The position numbers and the translations under genes are program-made. This document shows, piece after piece, positions 61,790 to 64,000 of a DNA stretch of 64,000 bases. The stretch covers positions 1,475,001 to 1,539,000 of the forward strand of contig JACVVK020000001.1 of assembly GCA_018292915.2 (NCBI GenBank). Direction: 5' to 3'. The stretch comes from Batillaria attramentaria. Taxonomy: Eukaryota > Mollusca > Gastropoda > Batillariidae. The stretch's first letter is position 1. Each line of letters begins with the position of its first letter. The notes under the pieces are model-generated. The model made no database searches. It was not told the DNA's origin and saw only the letters and a list, made by a program, of their open reading frames with translations.

Positions 61790-62251
61790 GGGGGGGGGGG
61801 GGGGGGGGGGGGTGTCTTCTTGCTGTTTGGTTTGGTTTTTGTTTTTTCTTATCACCACTAACCCTTTTTTTACGGATTTGTAATGACAGGGAAATTAAAC
61901 ATTGCATAAGTTGCTTGTGGTATAACTGCGGCAAACGTTCACAAGTCTGGATCAAACAGATGCTGTAATAGAATGCTGTATTCTGTGTGACATGATTACA
62001 AACGTAACTGAAAGCAGAGACCAAAAAATTCAATATAGATAATGAGATATATAAATAATGTAAGTATGTATAAATGTACATTAGTTTGTACTGATGCTGA
62101 TACTCAAGGCAAAAGATCTACAAATAAACAAAGGAAAATTGTTCATACCTCGTTGTGGCGGATTTACATGATCCCCATTTTGTTCGGCGAATGCTTGGTT
62201 GGTGACGCCATTCTGATCATCAGTTTTATGGTACGTTTTCAACTCGGCCAT
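27198..62251 (-). CDS. ABCB1: ABCB1/MDR-type full ABC transporter (P-glycoprotein-like), 28 coding exons
   Basis: The complete spliced frame is 4089 nt from the exon 1a start, about 1362 residues, slightly longer than the roughly 1280 of human ABCB1. Order: variable N-terminus (1-71), TMD1 (about 72-440), NBD1 (about 450-690), acidic/basic linker (about 696-775), TMD2 (about 780-1095), NBD2 (about 1115-1362). Both NBDs keep Walker [11 protein letters not shown]-loop VSQEPVLF, signature LSGGQKQR, Walker B LLLDEA and H-loop AHRLST, so both ATP sites look competent. The first extracellular loop has N-glycosylation sites (NIS, NYT). The family exports hydrophobic xenobiotics across the plasma membrane by ATP hydrolysis. 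All 28 exons join in phase with GT/AG boundaries and no stop. The exact orthology (B1 versus B4/B11-like) cannot be fixed by eye. Several first exons are available. Confidence 0.93.
27491..27514. repeat. Poly-G tract
   Basis: 24 G in a row on the plus strand, in the last ABCB intron. Confidence 0.9.
27833..27917. repeat. (CT)n(CA)n microsatellite next to the ABCB exon 27 donor
   Basis: On the minus strand it is a (GT)n(GA)n tract starting about 11 bp into the intron. Confidence 0.95.
27928..28074 (-). CDS. ABCB1: ABCB exon 27: NBD2 signature and Walker B
   Basis: Encodes [20 protein letters not shown] then [17 protein letters not shown]. The donor AAG|GTGGAG is weak and leads within 12 bp into a (GT)n tract. 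Confidence 0.94.
28409..28615 (-). CDS. ABCB1: ABCB exon 26: NBD2 Q-loop
   Basis: Encodes [20 protein letters not shown] then [20 protein letters not shown]. Confidence 0.95.
29269..29466 (-). CDS. ABCB1: ABCB exon 25: NBD2 A-loop and Walker A
   Basis: Encodes [20 protein letters not shown] then [19 protein letters not shown]. Confidence 0.95.
30647..31126. repeat. 27-bp minisatellite, 17.8 copies
   Basis: Near-identical 27-bp units (GTTCTCGATAGGGAATTTCA then GAAAAGA), 17 full plus one partial, in the intron between ABCB exons 24 and 25. The variants cggt/tgat/cgat at one position alternate mostly in threes, giving an 81-bp higher-order period. The unit has no stops in several frames, so long ORFs appear on both strands. 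Confidence 0.97.
31559..31607. repeat. (CA)n microsatellite
   Basis: About 24 CA units. Confidence 0.95.
32222..32730 (+). mobile_element. SINE family A, full length with target-site duplication
   Basis: tRNA-like head CCGTAGTGTAGTGGTTAGCA, box B GGGTTCGAGTCCC, long body and an A-rich tail. It is flanked by a direct repeat GATTAGATCTAAAAC. It lies antisense to the gene in ABCB intron 24. Confidence 0.9.
33103..33262 (-). CDS. ABCB1: ABCB exon 24: TM12
   Basis: Encodes [20 protein letters not shown] then [20 protein letters not shown]. The 3.6-kb intron that follows contains a SINE and a minisatellite. Confidence 0.93.
33359..33420. repeat. (GT)n microsatellite
   Basis: About 30 GT units followed by a G-rich stretch. 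Confidence 0.95.
34078..34319 (-). CDS. ABCB1: ABCB exon 23: intracellular loop 4 and TM11
   Basis: Encodes [20 protein letters not shown] then [20 protein letters not shown]. Phase 0 to 2, donor GTATGT. Confidence 0.93.
34770..34973 (-). CDS. ABCB1: ABCB exon 22: TM9-TM10
   Basis: Encodes [20 protein letters not shown], then [20 protein letters not shown]. Confidence 0.93.
35018..35096. repeat. (CA)n microsatellite
   Basis: About 39 CA units, in the ABCB intron between exons 21 and 22. Confidence 0.95.
35255..35338 (-). CDS. ABCB1: ABCB exon 21: coupling helix, TMD2
   Basis: Encodes [20 protein letters not shown] then TDASQVQG, matching the conserved D-x-N-STG-LT-RLA motif. Confidence 0.93.
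35455..35523. repeat. (GT)n microsatellite
   Basis: About 34 GT units, in the ABCB intron between exons 20 and 21. Confidence 0.95.
35659..35736 (-). CDS. ABCB1: ABCB exon 20: intracellular loop 3
   Basis: Encodes [20 protein letters not shown] then RAMMHQ, the conserved GENLT-R-R motif. Confidence 0.93.
36330..36425 (-). repeat. Fragment of the TGACGTCA-bearing inverted-repeat family
   Basis: On the minus strand: GTAAGTCCCTGACATCATTT then GATGGGAAAAGGGG and ATGAAAGGCATTGACGTAAT, matching the family at 58534-59050. Confidence 0.55.
36648..36752 (-). CDS. ABCB1: ABCB exon 19: TM8
   Basis: Encodes [20 protein letters not shown] then [15 protein letters not shown]. Confidence 0.92.
36984..37258. 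mobile_element. MITE-like element with imperfect inverted ends
   Basis: The left end GGCCCGTATGTATAAGTCAA and the right end (complement GTTCGCCGTATGCAATAGTC) are imperfect inverted repeats. GGCTA/TAGCC-rich subterminal sequence lies inside. Confidence 0.45.
37281..37702. mobile_element. Tc1/mariner-type MITE
   Basis: Inverted ends CAGCCTTCACAAAAAGTTAA (left) and its near-complement ending GAAGACTG (right), about 26 bp, with a TA dinucleotide on each side. No transposase remains. Confidence 0.7.
37861..38019 (-). CDS. ABCB1: ABCB exon 18: TM7
   Basis: Encodes [20 protein letters not shown] then [20 protein letters not shown]. It opens TMD2 with its elbow helix. Confidence 0.92.
38185..38215. 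repeat. Poly-G tract
   Basis: About 31 G in a row on the plus strand, in the intron before ABCB exon 18. Confidence 0.9.
38722..38900 (-). mobile_element. SINE family B fragment (minus)
   Basis: Contains AGGCGCTTTTCCTAATTTCT, GGCTCAAAGCGCTACAAACT and the TTTTGGAATTT...GCATTTATTTTT part of family B in complement. The tRNA-like head is missing. Confidence 0.65.
39001..39460 (+). mobile_element. LINE 3' end
   Basis: Plus-strand frame with [20 protein letters not shown] then [16 protein letters not shown] and a stop, the usual end of CR1/Jockey-like RTs. A (GT)n tract, GCGCTATACAAGTACAATTT and (ATT)n follow. A minus-strand relative lies at 52799-53090. Confidence 0.75.
39531..39688 (-). CDS. 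ABCB1: ABCB exon 17: linker with phosphorylation motifs
   Basis: Encodes [20 protein letters not shown] then [18 protein letters not shown] and a run of eight Lys. RARTMS and KRMLS fit PKA/PKC consensus sites, as in the regulated linker of vertebrate P-glycoprotein. The Lys run is an AAG repeat ending at the donor. Confidence 0.85.
39888..40165. repeat. (GT)n blocks in a higher-order array
   Basis: Several (GT)n blocks are separated by the same interruption, TCTTTATGCATG (or TATCTTTACGCATG). The interruptions are near 39903, 39956, 40035 and 40098. Confidence 0.9.
41282..41685 (+). mobile_element. SINE family B, full-length copy
   Basis: Head GGCGGTCGGTGGTCTAGTGG, box B GGGTTCGAGTCCC, body, GTAAAGCGCCTATACAATAC and (ATT)n. 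It ends about 65 bp from ABCB linker exon 16. Confidence 0.88.
41749..41775 (-). CDS. ABCB1: ABCB exon 16: linker microexon (27 nt)
   Basis: Encodes EDNEEEEGQ, phase 1 to 1, after GCTGCCAG and before GTACAC. Being symmetric, it can be skipped without a frameshift. A SINE family B copy ends about 65 bp downstream in the window. Confidence 0.65.
42545..42578 (-). CDS. ABCB1: ABCB exon 15: linker (34 nt)
   Basis: A small exon encoding [11 protein letters not shown], phase 0 to 1, flanked by TTCCAG and GTATTT. It starts the acidic part of the linker. Confidence 0.75.
42795..43083. repeat. Paired (CA)n microsatellites and poly-C
   Basis: (CA)n at 42795-42842, poly-C at 42865-42883 and (CA)n at 43019-43083, all between ABCB exons 14 and 15. 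Confidence 0.9.
43124..43285 (-). CDS. ABCB1: ABCB exon 14: NBD1 H-loop
   Basis: Encodes [20 protein letters not shown] then [17 protein letters not shown]. The switch His is present. Confidence 0.95.
43483..43635. repeat. Local tandem duplication of about 78 bp
   Basis: The block AACTGGTGTTTCATCAGCAG with a following C-run occurs twice, at about 43518 and 43598, together with CTATCTTGATT just before it. Confidence 0.6.
43902..44072 (-). CDS. ABCB1: ABCB exon 13: NBD1 signature and Walker B
   Basis: Encodes [20 protein letters not shown] then [19 protein letters not shown]. It includes the catalytic Glu after Walker B and the D-loop SALD. Confidence 0.95.
44593..44796 (-). CDS. ABCB1: ABCB exon 12: NBD1 Q-loop
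   Basis: Encodes [20 protein letters not shown] then [11 protein letters not shown]. The Q-loop Gln that contacts Mg2+ is intact. Confidence 0.95.
44885..45010. repeat. Degenerate short tandem repeat
   Basis: Three to four units of about 35-40 bp around GAGAACTTTAAAAAATT and CCGGATT/CTGGATT, in the ABCB intron between exons 11 and 12. Confidence 0.6.
45255..45650 (+). mobile_element. SINE family B, full-length copy
   Basis: Head GGCGGTCGGTGGTCTAGTGG; box B has one change (GGGGTTCAAGTCCC); same body and (ATT)n end. It ends about 20 bp from ABCB exon 11. Confidence 0.88.
45669..45794 (-). CDS. ABCB1: ABCB exon 11: NBD1 Walker A
   Basis: Encodes [20 protein letters not shown] then [17 protein letters not shown]. 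The Walker A lysine is near residue 499. Confidence 0.95.
46125..46235 (-). CDS. ABCB1: ABCB exon 10: start of NBD1, A-loop
   Basis: Encodes [20 protein letters not shown] then [15 protein letters not shown]. The Tyr of VYPSRP is the A-loop aromatic that stacks on adenine. The donor is again GTCAGT. Confidence 0.92.
46283..46600 (+). mobile_element. tRNA-derived SINE, family D
   Basis: tRNA-like head GGTGAGCGGTAGTCTAATAG and box B GTGGGTTCGAGCCC, body CTCTCCGGGTTATCCAGCTT, then GGGATAATAAAGTAG. A diverged partial copy is at about 52335-52480. It ends about 50 bp upstream (window sense) of nothing coding. Confidence 0.65.
47156..47269 (-). CDS. ABCB1: ABCB exon 9: TM6
   Basis: Encodes [20 protein letters not shown] and [15 protein letters not shown]. 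The donor is a less common GTCAGT. Confidence 0.9.
47886..48063 (-). CDS. ABCB1: ABCB exon 8: TM5
   Basis: Encodes [20 protein letters not shown], then [19 protein letters not shown]. Phase 2 to 0. Confidence 0.93.
48327..48451 (-). CDS. ABCB1: ABCB exon 7: intracellular loop 2
   Basis: Encodes [20 protein letters not shown] then [10 protein letters not shown], the highly conserved long cytosolic helix of TMD1. Confidence 0.93.
48887..49058 (-). CDS. ABCB1: ABCB exon 6: TM3-TM4
   Basis: Encodes [20 protein letters not shown], then [20 protein letters not shown], the paired helices with the conserved W-KLTL turn. Confidence 0.93.
49080..49203. repeat. 124-bp perfect direct repeat, copy 1
   Basis: Identical by eye to 49636-49759. 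It starts ACAAGTCACACAC and ends CATGGTACACTCA, on the downstream side of ABCB exon 5. Confidence 0.95.
49323..49494 (-). CDS. ABCB1: ABCB exon 5: TM2 and intracellular loop 1
   Basis: Encodes [20 protein letters not shown] and coupling-helix region [21 protein letters not shown] 124-bp perfect direct repeat flanks it on both sides. Confidence 0.93.
49636..49759. repeat. 124-bp perfect direct repeat, copy 2
   Basis: Second copy, 556 bp away on the other side of ABCB exon 5, running directly into the 49755-50065 (CA)n array. Confidence 0.95.
49755..50065. repeat. (CA)n array with CCTCTCTCACACATG interruptions
   Basis: About 310 bp of CA repeats with the interruption CACCTCTCTCACACATGCAC recurring near 49778, 49862, 49968 and 50036. 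Confidence 0.95.
51167..51279 (-). CDS. ABCB1: ABCB exon 4: extracellular loop 1 and start of TM2
   Basis: Encodes [20 protein letters not shown] then [15 protein letters not shown]. Two N-x-S/T sites and a Cys pair lie in the first extracellular loop, where ABCB1 is normally glycosylated. Confidence 0.9.
51702..52180 (+). mobile_element. SINE family A copy
   Basis: Head CCGTAGTGTAGTGGTTAGCA, long body with one internal deletion near 51931, and an A-rich tail. The flanking direct repeat is TTCATTGA. Confidence 0.88.
52533..52756 (-). CDS. ABCB1: ABCB exon 3: TM1
   Basis: Encodes [20 protein letters not shown], then [20 protein letters not shown] (elbow helix and TM1) and the start of extracellular loop 1. 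Phase 0 to 2. Confidence 0.92.
52799..53090 (-). mobile_element. LINE 3' end (minus)
   Basis: Reverse-complement relative of 39001-39460: (TAA)n, TTGTACTTATATAGCGCAAA, a (CA)n tract, then complement of KSDLKTHLF and [17 protein letters not shown] residues. Confidence 0.7.
53190..53760 (+). mobile_element. LINE 3' end with frameshifted RT C-terminus
   Basis: Frames read [20 protein letters not shown], then [20 protein letters not shown], and in another frame [20 protein letters not shown]. These are conserved at the end of CR1/Jockey-type RTs. (GT)n and (ATT)n follow. Confidence 0.75.
53781..54281 (+). mobile_element. SINE family A copy with target-site duplication
   Basis: Full-length, close to 32222-32730. 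It is inserted just after the LINE (ATT)n tail and flanked by AACTGAACGGAT on both sides. Confidence 0.9.
55250..55359 (-). CDS. ABCB1: ABCB exon 2: cytosolic N-terminal charged segment
   Basis: Phase 1 in, phase 0 out. Encodes [20 protein letters not shown] followed by [16 protein letters not shown]. The lysine-rich stretch before the elbow helix is typical of ABCB1 proteins. All first exons splice to it. Confidence 0.88.
57853..58175. repeat. Two-copy tandem repeat of about 165 bp
   Basis: Both halves contain AATGTGTACA, ACATTTAGTTTTTCAAAGAA and GGTGAGTCAATTAGTTCTGT or close variants. Confidence 0.75.
58534..59050. mobile_element. Inverted-repeat element with TGACGTCA ends and an internal tRNA-like part
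   Basis: The left end AAGACAGTAAATCCATGACG and the right end, complement AAGACAGTAAGTCCATGGCG, are inverted repeats of about 30 bp. At 58925-58998 on the minus strand lies a tRNA-like stretch (GGTCTAGTGGTTAAGGC, GGTTCGAGTCCCCGG) whose anticodon stem does not pair, so it is not a functional tRNA. Confidence 0.6.
59426..59476 (-). CDS. ABCB1: Candidate 51-nt cassette exon or fourth first exon
   Basis: Flanked by TTTTTCAATGACAG and GTACAA, phase 1 in and phase 1 out. Inserted between exons 1 and 2 it would add [16 protein letters not shown] plus junction residues without changing frame. ATGACAG at 59482 could alternatively start a short N-terminus ([19 protein letters not shown]). Confidence 0.45.
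60926..61028 (-). CDS. ABCB1: ABCB exon 1c (alternative first coding exon)
   Basis: Also 103 nt with a G|GTATGC donor. Encodes [20 protein letters not shown], then [14 protein letters not shown]. Closest to exon 1b. Homology continues upstream of the ATG (GACT..GAACT) and into the intron (GTATGCAGAATTTT). Confidence 0.7.
61435..61537 (-). CDS. ABCB1: ABCB exon 1b (alternative first coding exon)
   Basis: Same length (103 nt), same phase-1 donor (G|GTATGC) and homologous to exon 1a. Encodes [20 protein letters not shown], then [14 protein letters not shown]. The ends (AEQN-x-D...PQR) and the intron start match exon 1a. Confidence 0.7.
61712..61812. repeat. Poly-G tract of about 100 nt
   Basis: About 100 G on the plus strand, interrupted only by single T bases near 61789, between ABCB exons 1a and 1b. 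The exact length is unlikely to be reliable. Confidence 0.9.
62149..62251 (-). CDS. ABCB1: ABCB exon 1a (alternative first coding exon, distal)
   Basis: ATG at 62251, 34 codons plus one base, donor G|GTATGA (phase 1). Encodes [20 protein letters not shown], then [14 protein letters not shown]. Its 5' leader extends to an acceptor (GTTGCAG) at 62365, so a noncoding exon must lie farther upstream. Confidence 0.8.
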
Positions 62252-62343
62252 TTCGCTGAAGTTTGGACTCCGTTTCTTTCAGCAAAATGAATCTGAGCTG
62301 TTCTCCCAAATGTGGTCTGGATTTTATTCCTGGCAGCTGGGTA

Positions 62344-62364
62344 TCACCTATTTCTTGATGTCAT
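62344..62364 (-). promoter_or_regulatory. Short upstream ORF in the exon 1a leader
   Basis: Immediately after the GTTGCAG acceptor the leader reads ATGACATCAAGAAATAGG then TGA: a 6-codon uORF (MTSRNR) about 90 nt ahead of the exon 1a start codon. It could lower translation of this isoform. Confidence 0.4.
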
Positions 62365-64000
62365 CTGCAACAAGAGGAAAAGACTGTCATGAAAAACAAA
62401 AACCACAGTCAAAATTTTAAATATTTGTGAAATGCGGATTTAACATCTAAACACTACAAATGAAATGGACAAAAGGAGCAATCATAAACAGACCATGGCA
62501 AACCTATCTCTATAGTTTGATTCAACATTGGAAGATACACACAAAAAAGATACACACAAAAATCGACTGTCCACGACATGAAAGGTCAGCCGGCCACTGT
62601 CCGCGAACTAAAAGATGAACTGCTCTGTGAATGGGTGCACTCACGTAACAGTAACAGTACACTTGTTTCAAACAGAACAGACATACCCGTGTGATAGGAG
62701 TAATCAACAGGCTTGAGAGTTTTGAGTTTGATGCACCACAATTTTTATAAAAGCAATTTCAATGCTTTTTTCCTTTTTTTCTAAACTACTTCCAGCTATC
62801 CTTGATCCAACCGTTAGCCCAGTATTCGCCTAGACAAAATAAACAGTTTGTCTACTTCAAACAGAAGCAGACCGGCTCCAGCAAGCTGAAATGCGGAGGC
62901 AGAGCCCAGGTTCTGTTCAATAATAGCGCTAAAAATAAGCTTGGTAGCCAGTTCCCTGTTCTTTCCACCTTACTACTGTATGCATTCTCTAGAACTGAAC
63001 ATTACTTCTTGCCTCGCCTCTGGCCAAAACACATGTACAACTATTTGGTCACATGTAACTGTTGAAATCCATTGTGTGTGCTTCACTACTGAGAGATCAG
63101 GTTCATTACACAATTAATATAATCATTATAATAATGTGTAATAATAATAATAGTATACAATCTAGGTGCTTCACCTATTTTCTTGAAGTGGCTCAAAGCA
63201 CTGTTCACAGGGTCCATACAGGTTCACAGTCTCAAAAATTCATGACTTTTCCATGACTTCCAGGCCAATTCTCCTGTCTTCCATGACAACTTCCTTACCC
63301 TCTTTCACACTGACACACGCGAGGGTAGAAATTATGAGCTTATCCAAATTACCGCAGTCAGCAAGACAAATGTTCAGAGTTAGTTAATAGCCTTATGGGA
63401 AGGCAGTTTGTTGGTATTTTTGGCAATCAGTCCAGCGAGTAATCACCAAGCTGATCGTTTCACTGTTGGGCTCAAATTGACTTTCATAAAATTCTGAAAT
63501 TCCATGACTTTTCATGACTCTTTAGATAATTCCATGACTTTCCAGGCCTGGAAAAGCTATTTCCAAATTCCATGACTTTTCCAGGATTCCATGACCTGTA
63601 TGGACCCTGTGTTCAGTTACAAATATAACTGTTAGAAACTAAAATACATTGTTCAGATAACAGATATGAAATAGGCCATAATAATCACTTTCAGCCTCTG
63701 CATCAAACACACATATATGTACCTGGGCTTAACACATTCTGGTTCACCTCTCTTTGGTCAAAACTCTAAAATTAAAACCTGATTTTGTTGTACATGTACC
63801 CCGCTTTAAACTGCAGGTGAAATGTGTGTCAAGAGCACACATTCCCAAAATGCCTTTGCTGTGGAGTTGTGGGCTATCCCAAAACGGGTACCTGCCGTGT
63901 ACAAAGTTTACATGCACCTAGGTGATTAGATTACTAAGAACGAAAGGTTTCACTCCCTACACCAGTAACAGACAGATCATGTCAATGGCTGAAAATGAGG
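62365..64000. other. Region upstream of ABCB exon 1a
   Basis: By the exon 1a acceptor at 62365, a noncoding first exon and the main promoter must lie here or beyond the right edge. Neither could be placed. The only clear structure is the MITE at 63208-63609. Confidence 0.5.
63208..63609. mobile_element. MITE with CAGGGTCCATACAGGT termini
   Basis: Inverted ends CAGGGTCCATACAGGT and ACCTGTATGGACCCTG, exact over 16 bp, with TGTTCA on both sides (63202-63207 and 63610-63615). The interior repeats TTCCATGACTTTTCCA. No ORF. Confidence 0.8.

Noticed and set aside
61553..61883. Poly-Gly/poly-Pro ORFs
   Set aside because: Translation of a homopolymer G run.

Overview
This is a metazoan nuclear segment, most likely from a gastropod mollusc. 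The genes are split by many introns with GT/AG boundaries. Introns are packed with (CA)n/(GT)n microsatellites, long G or C runs, tRNA-derived SINEs with target-site duplications, LINE 3' tails and small inverted-repeat elements. No prokaryotic, organellar or CRISPR structure is present. The molluscan assignment is inference from protein and repeat style; no database search was possible. All exons were assembled by eye from splice sites, reading phase and family motifs.

Left part, minus strand (before 1 to 6239): a secreted trypsin-like (S1) serine protease. Six exons join in consistent phase: signal peptide, catalytic-His exon, a linking exon, an 'HPHY' exon, a catalytic-Asp exon, and an exon running off the left edge. 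The catalytic Ser lies outside the window. The His exon's splice donor is the first copy of a 22-bp tandem array that repeats that donor ten times.

Region 7-9.3 kb: repeats, tRNA-like SINE pieces and a degenerate repeat. Region 9.3-15.1 kb, plus strand: a CpG-rich promoter-like stretch, then a decayed multi-exon gene of a transposase-like family, with splice sites kept but the frame broken. Region 16.6-18.6 kb, minus strand: a small convergent gene whose C-terminus resembles the cytosolic Cys-rich domain of P2X7 receptors. A perfect 20-bp inverted repeat brackets these two loci.

Region 18.8-27.2 kb: intergenic. It holds a fold-back SINE, another SINE, a 1.1-kb inverted-repeat-bounded array rich in nuclear-receptor half sites, and a LINE tail.

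Region 27.2-62.3 kb, minus strand: a complete ABCB1/MDR-type full ABC transporter, 28 coding exons and about 1362 residues (TMD1-NBD1-linker-TMD2-NBD2), with all ATPase motifs present. Its 5' end carries three tandemly duplicated 103-nt first coding exons that encode related but different N-termini and share one splice phase. A possible 51-nt in-frame cassette exon follows. This cluster of alternative N-termini is the most interesting feature in the window.
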